This document shows, in pieces, positions 9,914 through 25,975 of a stretch of DNA of 64,000 bases (position 1 is its first letter; every line of letters begins with the position of its first letter). The notes beneath the pieces were generated by a model that ran no database searches, was not told the origin of the DNA, and saw nothing but the letters and a program-made list of their open reading frames with translations. Position numbers and translations under genes: made by a program. Source of the stretch: Acidobacteriota bacterium. GTDB lineage: Bacteria; Acidobacteriota; Blastocatellia; RBC074. The stretch lies in NCBI GenBank assembly GCA_016715865.1, contig JADJXM010000037.1:6085-70084 (forward strand), written 5' to 3'.

Positions 9914-11341
9914 TTATTTCACCTGACCGGGCGGAGGGAATTGTTTTGACGCATCATCCAGCACCAGCACCCAGTCCAGATTCTCGCCCGGATCGGGCGA
10001 GGTAAACATGCGTTCACCAGTCTTCGGGAACTCGCCGAACAAGACAGCCTTGCCGTTACGCGGATTGAACCACCATACCCTGACATTTCCGCCGCTGATC
10101 TTGCCCAAACTCACTAAGAACGGTCGGCCGGTTGGAACATAGACCATGGCGTAGCTGCCCGCGGAATCGCGCGTGGCGACGTAGCGTTTCGCTCCGGCTC
10201 CGGGCACCGAACTCGGCGGATCGGCGGTCACAATCACTGAATTATCGGGAATACGCGTCAGAAAGGGCCGAGACTCGATCAGCCGGCGGCCGTGCTGCAT
10301 CTGAGCCGCACCGTGTTGATCGATCGCCTCGAACCAGGGCATGAGCGGATTGTTTTTCGGGTCTCTGCCCGGTTGCCACATCTGCCAGACTGAGTGGTGC
10401 CCGTAGGTATGACCGAACGCTCCGGTGAAGAGATTCCAGTACAGGGGCCGTCTCACATCAGCTGCGACCGAATGTCCGAACTCTTTCGCTTTGAATGAAA
10501 TCGGATGGTCTTCATAGATCGGTTCACCGTCAAGGACGGGTTTGACCGGAGTAAGATCATAATCTGATCGAGTCTTTTCATAACGCGGATTGAATTCGGG
10601 CACATGGCCGTTCTGGCGCATGTTGAAATCCAGCCAAACGTCGTTGTGGAACGGTTCAGAGGATCCCTGCCCGCCGGTCGGATGAAATGTCAGCAGATGC
10701 GAACCTCCGTCGCCTCTTTTCAGGCCTCGCGCCATCGCCCGAATGATCTCCTTGTGCGTTTCGTTTTCGACAGGGCGATCGCCACCCAGAATCCAGATGA
10801 TATTATTGGCATCCTTGTACCTGCGCCCCAGCCACTGGCCATAAATTTCTGCATTTTGCGGGGTGAAAATTTCAGGCCCGACGCCCCATTTTTTGTTCCA
10901 CTTATCGCCCCATGTGGGCAGTAAGCCAATGTAGAGCCCGAGAGCATCGGCCCTTTTCACGATGTAATCGAGATGGTCCCAGTAATCGTTATCGGCGCCG
11001 TCTTTGACGTCGGGAGTCGCCGGATCGTTATTGAGCAGCGGCCGATGGCCATACGGGTTCGGATCGTTAAGACCGTCAAGTTCAGCCAGAGCGACAGCCT
11101 GGATGACCGTGAATCCCTTGCCGGCGCGGTTGGTGAGGTAATGGTCGGCATCTTCGCGCTTGAGCCGGTGAAAAAGTTCCCATGCCGTGTCGCCGAGCCA
11201 GAAGAAGGGCCTGCCGTCCTCGGTCACCAGGAATCGGCTGTTTTCACTGACCTTCAGGCGCGGAAGGGCAGTGACATTGATCGAGGTCAGCATCATGATC
11301 GTTATCGCAGCAGACATTGCGCCGAATCTTTTATTGATCAT
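9914..11341 (-). CDS. GH140-like (DUF4038, apiosidase-type) secreted glycoside hydrolase
   Basis: The product is 475 aa with a signal peptide (cleavage near INVTALP). The N-terminal barrel shows the DUF4038 hallmarks: FLVTEDGRPFFWLGDTAWEL, GLYIGLLPTWGDKW, IIWILGGDRP and EPIYEDHP, where the catalytic residues of the clan lie. The C-terminal 90 residues form the companion beta domain (VRVWWFNPRNG). GH140 enzymes include the apiosidase of pectin rhamnogalacturonan II breakdown, but many relatives are uncharacterised, so the substrate here is unknown. It probably acts in the periplasm or outside the cell. It is transcribed alone, convergent with the zinc-ribbon gene. Confidence 0.88.
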   Translation of the reverse strand: MINKRFGAMSAAITIMMLTSINVTALPRLKVSENSRFLVTEDGRPFFWLGDTAWELFHRLKREDADHYLTNRAGKGFTVIQAVALAELDGLNDPNPYGHRPLLNNDPATPDVKDGADNDYWDHLDYIVKRADALGLYIGLLPTWGDKWNKKWGVGPEIFTPQNAEIYGQWLGRRYKDANNIIWILGGDRPVENETHKEIIRAMARGLKRGDGGSHLLTFHPTGGQGSSEPFHNDVWLDFNMRQNGHVPEFNPRYEKTRSDYDLTPVKPVLDGEPIYEDHPISFKAKEFGHSVAADVRRPLYWNLFTGAFGHTYGHHSVWQMWQPGRDPKNNPLMPWFEAIDQHGAAQMQHGRRLIESRPFLTRIPDNSVIVTADPPSSVPGAGAKRYVATRDSAGSYAMVYVPTGRPFLVSLGKISGGNVRVWWFNPRNGKAVLFGEFPKTGERMFTSPDPGENLDWVLVLDDASKQFPPPGQVK

Positions 11342-11533
11342 GAGCGGTCTCCGGTTTTGGTTTTCAAATTGAATAATGCGATGATTTTGACGCCGTAGTA
11401 AAGACCACCGATATGCCGCTGGCGATTTTGAGATTGTAATTCATGATTGCGATCTGAAATAATCATCATCCGCAGTACCTGAAAGTGCACCTGTCAATTG
11501 TTTTGATACTCGCGAAACCGAATCTGGAGGTTT

Positions 11534-12415
11534 ATGCTGAACGAACAGACCATCGATCATCACAGGAAACCCATCAACTGGCCGATCACGATTTTCATGC
11601 TTCTCTTTCATATCGGGGCAATCGCGGCGCTCTTCAATTTCAGCTGGCCTGCGCTCGGAGTGGGCGTTCTGATGTGGTGGATTGCGGGGAGCCTCGGCAT
11701 CGGCATCGGATATCATCGTTTGCTCACGCACCGCGGTTTCAATACTCCGAAATTCGTTGAATATTTTCTGACGCTCTGCGGAACGCTCGCGCTGCAGGGA
11801 GGACCGATCGGCTGGGTTGCGACGCATCGCGTGCACCACGCCAACACCGAACAGGATGGCGATCCGCATTCTCCGCGCGAGGGGTTCTGGTGGTCTCACA
11901 TGGGCTGGATCGTCAACGGCCAGTCGACACATTCCGAGGTGGTCAAGCTCAACCGTTATGTGCCCGACCTGACAAAGGATCCATTTCTTCACTGGCTGTC
12001 AAAATGGAGTTTCGTGACGCAGATCCCGCTTATGGCGGTCCTCTACTGGGCCGGCGGATGGCCTTTCATACTGTGGGGGGTCTGCCTGCGTGTCGTATTT
12101 TCGTGGCACGCGACGTGTTTCGTTAACTCGGCGGCTCACGTCTGGGGCAGCCGAGGGTTCGAGACTCGCGACGATTCGCGCAACAACTGGTGGGTCGCGC
12201 TCATGAGTTTTGGCGAAGGCTGGCACAATAATCACCACGCGTTCCCGGCAGCCGCACGCCACGGCCTGGCGTGGTATCAGATCGACGTCAACTGGTACAG
12301 TATCTGGGTAATGAAGAAACTTGGACTCGCACGCAATGTCCGCCTGGCCGATCCGACGATATATTTCAAAGACGCCAACCCTCAGACCGGGATCGATGCG
12401 ACGTCACCCGGTTAA
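11534..12415 (+). CDS. acyl-CoA/acyl-lipid fatty acid desaturase
   Basis: The product is 293 aa. It carries the three histidine boxes of membrane di-iron desaturases, HRLLTHR near residue 62, HRVHH near 98 and HNNHH near 231, with hydrophobic pairs between them. The family introduces a double bond, commonly at delta-9, into fatty acyl chains at the cytoplasmic membrane. A good ribosome-binding site (ggaggt) lies five bases before the chosen ATG. The gene is followed by a strong palindrome at 12445. Confidence 0.93.
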   Translation: MLNEQTIDHHRKPINWPITIFMLLFHIGAIAALFNFSWPALGVGVLMWWIAGSLGIGIGYHRLLTHRGFNTPKFVEYFLTLCGTLALQGGPIGWVATHRVHHANTEQDGDPHSPREGFWWSHMGWIVNGQSTHSEVVKLNRYVPDLTKDPFLHWLSKWSFVTQIPLMAVLYWAGGWPFILWGVCLRVVFSWHATCFVNSAAHVWGSRGFETRDDSRNNWWVALMSFGEGWHNNHHAFPAAARHGLAWYQIDVNWYSIWVMKKLGLARNVRLADPTIYFKDANPQTGIDATSPG

Positions 12416-12444
12416 AAATTCGTACAACCGCGAAAAGCGAATAT

Positions 12445-12536
<92 letters not shown>

Positions 12537-12568
12537 AGTCCTGCACTGCTAAACTCTGGGAAATAGTC

Positions 12569-13039
12569 ATGGCAAGAACATCACCGGGAGTGCGATTCCC
12601 TCCACTGCTGATATATGTTATCGGGTACGGCATCGGCCGGCTCATCGAGCGTGCGTTACCGTTGCCAATTCTGCCCGGTGGCAGAAATGTCGTGATGACG
12701 GTGTTCGGCTGGCTGCTCATCGTGTCGTCATTGATATTCGTGACAGCGGCACTGATCATATTTCGACGGCATAAAACAGGCATCTATCCTACGCAGCCGG
12801 CGAGCACAATTGTTAGGAGCGGCCCTTATCGTTATACACGGAATCCGATGTATGTCGGAATGACTGCGACTTACGCCGGAATTTCGCTGCTCACTAACAT
12901 GCTCTGGCCACTGCTGGTGCTCCCGATCCTGATAGCAATACTGCAATCAACCGTAATCAGACGCGAAGAAAGTTACCTCAGAGAAGCGTTCGGTGATGCC
13001 TATGAGAGTTATTGCCGGGAGGTAAGGCGCTGGATCTGA
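12569..13039 (+). CDS. isoprenylcysteine carboxyl methyltransferase (ICMT)-like membrane protein
   Basis: The product is 156 aa with four or five hydrophobic segments. It shows the family signature GPYRYTRNPMYVG and the C-terminal RREESYLREAFGDAYESYC, the SAM-binding region of the ICMT/phospholipid N-methyltransferase family. Bacterial members are mostly uncharacterised membrane methyltransferases. The galT gene starts 10 bases downstream, so the two may be co-transcribed. A second, different ICMT-like gene lies at 54139-54735. Confidence 0.85.
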   Translation: MARTSPGVRFPPLLIYVIGYGIGRLIERALPLPILPGGRNVVMTVFGWLLIVSSLIFVTAALIIFRRHKTGIYPTQPASTIVRSGPYRYTRNPMYVGMTATYAGISLLTNMLWPLLVLPILIAILQSTVIRREESYLREAFGDAYESYCREVRRWI

Positions 13040-13049
13040 GGCTCATGAG

Positions 13050-14126
13050 ATGAACCACGATGATTCGATCAAAGGCGTATGGGAAGAGCGATGGCATCCG
13101 CTGCGCGAAGAGTGGGTGATCGTTGCCGCGCATCGCCAGAACCGCCCCTGGAGTGGCGAGACGGTTCAGCGCGAAGAGGCGCCGGCGCCACACTACGTCA
13201 GCGACTGTTACCTTTGCCCCGGCAATACACGCGTCAGCGGCAAAGTGAATCCGAACTACGACGGAGTATATGTTTTCGACAACGACCACCCGTGCGTCGG
13301 AAGTGATGCTCCGCAGAATCCAGTTCCCGCGCCTGGGATCTACCGCAATCGTCCTGCGCAGGGAATCGCCCGCGTGGTCTGCTACACTCCACGACACGAC
13401 CTGACGCTGGCCGAACTCGGAACATCAGAGGTCGAAAACCTGCTCACTTGCTGGCAGCAGCAGTATGTCGATCTGGGCAATCGACCTGAGATCAATCACG
13501 TCCTCTTCTTCGAAAACAAGGGAGAGGTCGTCGGAGTCTCGAACCCGCACCCGCATTGTCAGATTTACGCGACCAACTTCGTCTTCAAAACGATCGAGAA
13601 CGAAGCGCTGGTTTCCCGGCGATACCTGCGCGAAAACGGGCGGCCGATCTTTCATGACATCATCGCCTCGGAGCAGCAGGACAGCCGTCGGATCATCTGC
13701 GAGAACGAGCACGCCATCGCTTTTCTGCCGTATTTTGCGCGTTATGCATACGAGGTTTATGTCGCCCCGAAGCAGACGCACGCGAGCCTTTCGGCGATGA
13801 GCGTTACCGAGATTCATGATCTGGCAGATGTCCTGCGTGAGACTCTGATCAGATTCGATAATCTGTGGCAGATGTCTTTTCCCTACGTCATGTCGCTGCA
13901 TCAGGCGCCGACCGATGGCGGCGACCATAGAGGTTTTCACTTTCACATCGAATTTCATCCACCGCTCAGAAAGCCGAATCTGCTCAAGTATCTGGCCGGC
14001 CCCGAGATAGGCGGCGGCAATTTTTTGAGTGACACCTCGCCGGAGGAGAAGGCCGCTGAACTAAAGGCTGTTTCCGGAGTGCATTATAAAAAGTTTCCAG
14101 TGAAACCTGATTACTCTGGAACCTGA
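13050..14126 (+). CDS. galT: galactose-1-phosphate uridylyltransferase
   Basis: The product is 358 aa. It transfers UMP between UDP-glucose and galactose-1-phosphate in the Leloir pathway. Visible features are WEERWHPLREEWVIVAAHRQ near the N-terminus, the metal cluster CYLCPGN, the active-site NPHPHCQIYA near residue 164 and the C-terminal HFHIEFHPPLRKPNLLKYLAGPE. The length is normal for the family. It heads a cluster with an IMPase, a GHMP kinase and galE, separated from the IMPase by a repeat element. Confidence 0.95.
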   Translation: MNHDDSIKGVWEERWHPLREEWVIVAAHRQNRPWSGETVQREEAPAPHYVSDCYLCPGNTRVSGKVNPNYDGVYVFDNDHPCVGSDAPQNPVPAPGIYRNRPAQGIARVVCYTPRHDLTLAELGTSEVENLLTCWQQQYVDLGNRPEINHVLFFENKGEVVGVSNPHPHCQIYATNFVFKTIENEALVSRRYLRENGRPIFHDIIASEQQDSRRIICENEHAIAFLPYFARYAYEVYVAPKQTHASLSAMSVTEIHDLADVLRETLIRFDNLWQMSFPYVMSLHQAPTDGGDHRGFHFHIEFHPPLRKPNLLKYLAGPEIGGGNFLSDTSPEEKAAELKAVSGVHYKKFPVKPDYSGT

Positions 14127-14132
14127 GTTTTT

Positions 14133-14303
14133 TAATTATTGAATCGCAAAGAACGCAAAGAGGCAAAGAATTAATCGCAGAGGCCGCAAAGAGGGCAAAG
14201 ATTTTTTGGTGATATGAATATCCGGATTATTGCCCACTGGATATAATTCAAACACTGATCTTCCCTGTATATCTTTGCCCCTTTGTGTTCTTTGCGATTA
14301 ATT
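14133..14303. repeat. CGCAAAG-armed palindromic element, copy 3
   Basis: The left arm combines gaatcgcaaagaacgcaaag and attaatcgcagaggccgcaa; the right arm ends ttgtgttctttgcgattaat. The core (about 14203-14274) is nearly identical to copy 2, with one or two base differences (attcaaacac against attcgaacac). It separates galT from the IMPase gene. Confidence 0.75.
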
Positions 14304-14352
14304 TCTTCCGATTTGAAGAGCAACTTTTTATCACAGGAAACTGGAAACTTTC

Positions 14353-15372
14353 ATGAATTCATCGACCGATGCAAGCTGGCTGCTTGGGCCATTGAAGCGG
14401 CTGCAAGAGCAGATCAGTCTGGCAGTAGTTGCGGCCTGCGAGAAGTCTTCACTGGAAGATATGTCGGCCATTGCCAGGGAAGAGGAAGGCGACACTATCT
14501 ATGCGGTCGATCGCGTCAGCGAAGAGCTGCTGTTGGAATTCTGTGAAAAAGAGATCGCCTCGGTCACTCCGATCGTGCTTATCGCCGAAGGCTTGCCGCA
14601 TGGCAAGATCGTCCTGCCACATGGAGCGGATGAAAGCTCAGCCGTCTGGCGCATCATCGTCGATCCGATCGACGGAACTCGCGGATTGATGTATCAGAAA
14701 CGGAGCGGCTGGGTTCTGACCGGAGTCGCCCCGAACCGCGGACCGGGTACGAATCTCGCCGACATCGAACTGGCATTACAGACCGAAATCCCGCTTGTCA
14801 AACAGCATCTGTTCGATGTGGCGTGGGCGGTACAAGGAGAAGGCATACAGGCTGAACGAGTCAACCGCCTGACTGGCGAGCATTCATCTCTTCACCTTCG
14901 TCCATCGCAGACGCCAACAATCGCTCATGGCTATGCAGGCATCGTCAGGTTCTTCCCAGGCGCTCGCGAAGTGCTGGCTGAAATTGACGAAGAGATAGTG
15001 CGCGGCGCTCTGGGTCCTGTCCAGGAAGGCAAAGCACACTGTTTCGAAGATCAATACGCATCGACCGGCGGGCAGCTGTACGAACTGATGAGCGGGCACG
15101 ATCGTTTCATTGCCGACCTGCGACCATTGATGGAGCCCGTCATGCGACGACGCGGACTGGCCCTCGGCATCTGCTGTCACCCCTATGATCTGTGTACTGA
15201 ACTTATCGCGCGCGAAGCCGGCGTCATCGTCACCGATGTCGACGGAAAGCCTCTTCGCGCGCTGCTTGAACTCGAGCCCGATGTCGCCTGGATCGGTTAT
15301 GCCAATCAGCAGATTCGAACGCAGATCGAGCCGTTATTGAAGAAAACAATAAAGTTGAAAGTTGAAAGTTGA
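14353..15372 (+). CDS. inositol monophosphatase-family sugar phosphatase
   Basis: The product is 339 aa. The metal-binding motif IVDPIDGTR is present near residue 104, with an acidic EEGD segment near 42 and a downstream DLCTELIAREAGVIVTDVDG. The family dephosphorylates inositol or sugar monophosphates with magnesium. It sits between galT and the sugar kinase, so a role on galactose-1-phosphate or a related sugar phosphate is a reasonable inference. The last residues (KLKVES) and the stop are encoded by the left arm of a GTTGAAA repeat, so the original C-terminus may have been different. Confidence 0.85.
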   Translation: MNSSTDASWLLGPLKRLQEQISLAVVAACEKSSLEDMSAIAREEEGDTIYAVDRVSEELLLEFCEKEIASVTPIVLIAEGLPHGKIVLPHGADESSAVWRIIVDPIDGTRGLMYQKRSGWVLTGVAPNRGPGTNLADIELALQTEIPLVKQHLFDVAWAVQGEGIQAERVNRLTGEHSSLHLRPSQTPTIAHGYAGIVRFFPGAREVLAEIDEEIVRGALGPVQEGKAHCFEDQYASTGGQLYELMSGHDRFIADLRPLMEPVMRRRGLALGICCHPYDLCTELIAREAGVIVTDVDGKPLRALLELEPDVAWIGYANQQIRTQIEPLLKKTIKLKVES

Positions 15373-15491
15373 AAGTCAGAATAAGTTTTATATTCGAGTG
15401 AAATTGTTTTTAACTTTCAGGAATAGTCTTTTCAACTTGTGACACCCGTTACGTCTTCTGACTTTCAACTTTCAACTTTTAACTTTCTACT
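15351..15491. repeat. GTTGAAA palindromic repeat
   Basis: The left arm holds four phased copies of a seven-base word (aaagttg); the right arm (about 15458-15491) mirrors it as ctttcaactttcaactttta. The spacer between them has no open frame of note. The left arm overlaps the 3' end of the IMPase gene and the right arm ends directly before the kinase start. Confidence 0.75.
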
Positions 15492-15494
15492 CCC

Positions 15495-16961
<1,467 letters not shown>

Positions 16962-16962
<1 letters not shown>

Positions 16963-17945
16963 TGGCGATTCTGGTAACAGGCGGAGCGGGATATATCGGC
17001 AGCGTGATGGTCGAAGCGCTGCTTGAAAATGGTGAGGATGTCGTGGTGCTCGACAACCTGTTTCGCGGTCATCGCGCATCTATCGACCCAAAAGTTCCCT
17101 TTTATACTGGAAACATCGGCGACCGCAAACTGATCGACCGAATCTGCGCGGACCACGAGATCGAAGCCTGCGTTCATTTCGCTGCTCTGGCGTATGTTGG
17201 TGAATCGGTCACCGATCCGCAGCTCTACTTCAAAAATAATGTCGAACAGGGCATCGCACTTCTCGATGGTTTGCTGGATGCAGGAGTGCGGCGAATCGTT
17301 TTTTCTTCAACGTGCGCGACATATGGCGAACCGCAGTACATGCCGCTCGATGAACAGCATCCGCAATCGCCGACTAATCCTTACGGTTGGTCGAAGCTGA
17401 TGATGGAAAAGATACTGGCGGCATGCGATCACGCTTACGGTCTGAAATATGTCGCTCTGCGCTATTTCAACGCATCCGGGGCGACCCTTCGGCGCGGCGA
17501 AGATCATTCGCCTGAGTCCCATCTCATCCCCAACGTTCTTTACGCAGCAATGGGCCGGATTCCGCACGTTTCGGTGTTTGGCGGCGACTACCCGACACCG
17601 GACGGAACCGCGATCCGTGATTACATACACGTCGCCGATCTTTGTTCAGCGCACGTGCTGGCGCTCGAACATCTGCGCAAGGGCGAAACATCCGAATGCA
17701 TCAATCTTGGAACCGAACACGGTTATTCAGTCATGGAAGTGATCGAAACCGCGCGACGTATCACAGGCAGCCCGATCGAGACCAGAATGGAGCCGAGGCG
17801 CGCCGGCGACCCGTCGCGACTGGTCGCCAATGCCGAAAAAGCGCGCGCGGTGCTGGGCTGGCAGCCTCGTTATGATAACCTTGAAACGATCATTCAATCG
17901 GCATGGGACTGGCATCGAAGCCATCCTGACGGATACTCCGATTGA
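16962..17945 (+). CDS. galE: UDP-glucose 4-epimerase
   Basis: The product is 327 aa, an extended short-chain dehydrogenase. It has the NAD-binding TGGAGYIGS at residues 5-13, the catalytic YGWSK (Tyr near 141, Lys near 145) and the family-typical RYFNASGA, PDGTAIRDYIHV and RRAGDPSRLVA. It interconverts UDP-galactose and UDP-glucose and completes the Leloir set with galT and the kinase. Its start overlaps the kinase stop (TAATG), implying translational coupling. Confidence 0.96.
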
Positions 17946-17967
17946 TCCGTCCGGTAAAGGAGATTTC

Positions 17968-18645
17968 ATGTTAATCCAGGGCATGGTCCTGAGCGTTGTT
18001 ATGCTTTTGACCCCGATAAACATTGTTCAATTCGGAGGCCTGAGCGACAATCGTATCGTCGCCGGGTTGAAGGAAGCACTGACCATCGGCGCCGGCAACG
18101 CCATCAAACTGACCGGATCAGTCGACGGATTCTTCAAAAACGCGATGATCAAGATCCTGCTACCGAGGCAACTCAACACGCTCGCCCGCGGATTGCGCGT
18201 AATCGGCCAGGGAGCCAGGGTTGACGAATTCGAGTTGAGCATGAACAGGGCCGCTGAAAAGGCCGCTCCGCAGGCGCGTCAGATCTTCGTCAACGCCATC
18301 AGGCAGATGACAATTACCGATGCCCGCAAGATTCTCACCGGCGGGGACACCGCCGCAACCGAATATTTCAAGGACAAGACCTCAGAAAAACTCGCGACAG
18401 CCTTCAGACCGATCATAGAAAAGTCGATGAACGATGTCGGAGCAACCCGCCAGTACAAGGATCTCGTCGGCCGATTCGAGTCAATCCCATTTGCGAAGAC
18501 TCAGTCGCTGGATATCGATGATTACGTAGTGAATAAAGCGCTCGATGGAATCTTCTACATGGTTGGCGAAGAAGAGAAGAAGATTCGAAAGAATCCGGCA
18601 GCCCGCGTCACCAGCATCCTGCGCGATGTCTTCGGGCGGAGATAA
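17968..18645 (+). CDS. DUF4197 family protein
   Basis: The start ATG at 17968 follows a clear aaaggag; the frame is open further back into galE but without support. The product is 225 aa with a hydrophobic N-terminus (MVLSVVMLLTPINIVQFGG), probably a signal sequence. The body is helical and typical of DUF4197: GLKEALTIGAGNAI near residue 32, then DARKILTGGDTAATEYFKDK and a C-terminal DYVVNKALDGIFYMVGEEE. Its function is unknown; family members are predicted periplasmic or lipoprotein. It lies 22 bases after galE and is probably in the same transcript. It abuts the convergent deacetylase-like gene. Confidence 0.88.
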   Translation: MLIQGMVLSVVMLLTPINIVQFGGLSDNRIVAGLKEALTIGAGNAIKLTGSVDGFFKNAMIKILLPRQLNTLARGLRVIGQGARVDEFELSMNRAAEKAAPQARQIFVNAIRQMTITDARKILTGGDTAATEYFKDKTSEKLATAFRPIIEKSMNDVGATRQYKDLVGRFESIPFAKTQSLDIDDYVVNKALDGIFYMVGEEEKKIRKNPAARVTSILRDVFGRR

Positions 18646-20169
<1,524 letters not shown>

Positions 20170-20295
20170 CCCGGGCCCTCGATTTGAATATGTTTCAGAG
20201 TTTGCTGTTCTGCCTTGCGTTAAGGGTATTTGTATTCGTTAATATCTACAACCCATGTGGCTGAGTCAAATGACTTCTTTCATCAGGTAGCATAA

Positions 20296-24291
<3,996 letters not shown>

Positions 24292-24335
24292 TAACACCTC
24301 CAATGATGTGATTTCCAATGTCGGGAAAGCGGACG

Positions 24336-25520
24336 TCACAATCCACGGTGTCTGCGTGCCAGTTGCTGAATAAAATCAATCGCACTTTGGTAATCGGCAA
24401 ACAGACATTCATCGGCGCGAAAAGCGGGGTTATGCGAGATGCGTCTTCCATTGACGATCATCGCGCCATGTTTTTTATGCAGCAGTTCGTGATAGAGAAC
24501 GAAATCCAGGACAAAAGACGGAACTTTCGGGTCATCCAGAGAAACAGAGATCATGACAGTATCCCGGCTCGGCTGGTAATGGCCGAACTTGCGCAGGGTC
24601 GGCGTCCGGTTCCAGACAAGCAGTGGTTTCGGCATCTGGCCATTGAAATAGGCGGCATTGACCCGGTCAAAGCAGTCATCGAGATTGTGAATGTGCCCGC
24701 GACCTGTCGGGGAAGTCGCAGCAACGTATGAGTCCATCTCGATCAGCACTTCATTGAAATCATCTGAAGCTGTGTATTCATTGATCAACTGCCGGTTGGC
24801 CTTGTCAACTTCGACCATGGAATTATGAACGACGGCCTTCCAGACATGACGATCAGCACACATAAATCCCTGATTGGCTTTCAGGACGAAGATGTTCGAA
24901 TACTGCCGCCATTGCCAGATTTCATTCATATTGATCAGCCTGACTTCGATCGGAGTTTTCTTGCGAATCAAGGATGAATTGATAACGTCAGCCGCGGTAT
25001 GAAGCGATTCGAGATGCCTGATCAGATTGTCCTGGTTTGAGAGCAGTTTGAGCCAGCTGAATATCTGCCTGGATGGGCCTTCGAGGGAGGCCGGCGTAGC
25101 CTGATGCCGGCGGCAAAGCTTATCGATGTCGGTAACCCGCCTCTGGATCTCGGCTTGCAGCTCGCTCATGTGTTCAGTCGAATCCAGCAGCACCCTGTGA
25201 TTGCGCCAGAGCTTTTGAACGAAAAATTCTCCGACTTTGACAACGTTTCTGATTCTGAGGCCGGAATTTACCGGATCAATATCGCCCGCCTGCCTGATTG
25301 GAAGATTCTGCAGATCAAGATCCTTGAGAAATCTGTAAGCGATCCGGGACGGGGCTGGCAAATGATCCGGGGTCTTGCCGTGACGCCGGCAAATCTCCTC
25401 GACATCAAGGACAACCATGACCACTTTGCGACGAAATGCCTCAACTTCGCCAGGCTGCAAACCCGCTTGCAGCCTGGCCTTGACCTGGTTGAAAAATTTG
25501 ACAAGCCCCTGAATCTTCAT
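24336..25520 (-). CDS. SprT-like/M48-type zinc peptidase domain protein
   Basis: Using ATG 25520 gives about 394 aa; the frame stays open to 25607. The N-terminal 220 residues are helical, with two similar modules, each containing a CRRH motif (EEICRRHGKTPDHLPAPSR and DKLCRRHQATPASLEGPSR), suggesting an internal duplication. The C-terminal third has YHELLHKKHG near residue 342, a HExxH zinc site in the SprT-like arrangement (N-terminal FDRVNAAYFNGQMPKPLLVW, then the metal helix). SprT-like proteins are cytosolic metalloproteases or predicted ones. No signal peptide is seen. The role of the duplicated region is unknown. Confidence 0.75.
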   Translation of the reverse strand: MKIQGLVKFFNQVKARLQAGLQPGEVEAFRRKVVMVVLDVEEICRRHGKTPDHLPAPSRIAYRFLKDLDLQNLPIRQAGDIDPVNSGLRIRNVVKVGEFFVQKLWRNHRVLLDSTEHMSELQAEIQRRVTDIDKLCRRHQATPASLEGPSRQIFSWLKLLSNQDNLIRHLESLHTAADVINSSLIRKKTPIEVRLINMNEIWQWRQYSNIFVLKANQGFMCADRHVWKAVVHNSMVEVDKANRQLINEYTASDDFNEVLIEMDSYVAATSPTGRGHIHNLDDCFDRVNAAYFNGQMPKPLLVWNRTPTLRKFGHYQPSRDTVMISVSLDDPKVPSFVLDFVLYHELLHKKHGAMIVNGRRISHNPAFRADECLFADYQSAIDFIQQLARRHRGL

Positions 25521-25975
25521 ACCTTTTTTTATTTTGTCACGACTTAATCCGGCTTCAAACCAACATTGAGCAGCTGTGACCGCAGTAAAAGAAGTTGACA
25601 CGAACATTCGCCGGGTAGTATAAGGCCGAATGCTCGATCAGATGCAATTTCGCATCATTCGCAGCAAACCAGAAAGAAAGCGGGTCTGAAAATGACATTA
25701 AGACGACCAGACCGCTCACCGATTGCTGAGCGGTTATCCATTTTAAAGAATTTTGTGAATCATTCAATCAACTATAATACTGCCGTTTCCTGCCTCTTCA
25801 CCCGCTGTTGTTGCCGCTGTTGTTGCTGCTAGCCGACGTTCGCCGCGCTCTCATTGAGCGCAATCCAATCACTATCAACTGAATCGCTATATTGAGCCTG
25901 GCCCGGCGCCGGTCCATCCGTTTTCGGCATGGCTTGAACCAATACTTTTTCAGGTATGAGAAGAGGAGAACTATC
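25521..25975. other. divergent intergenic region, no gene seen
   Basis: This region lies between the SprT-like gene (minus) and the ATP-grasp gene (plus). It holds only short unsupported frames. A small imperfect trinucleotide tract (gctgttgttgccgctgttgttgctgct) lies at about 25803-25830. Promoters for both flanking genes must lie here, but I see no clear -35/-10 pair. Confidence 0.5.
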
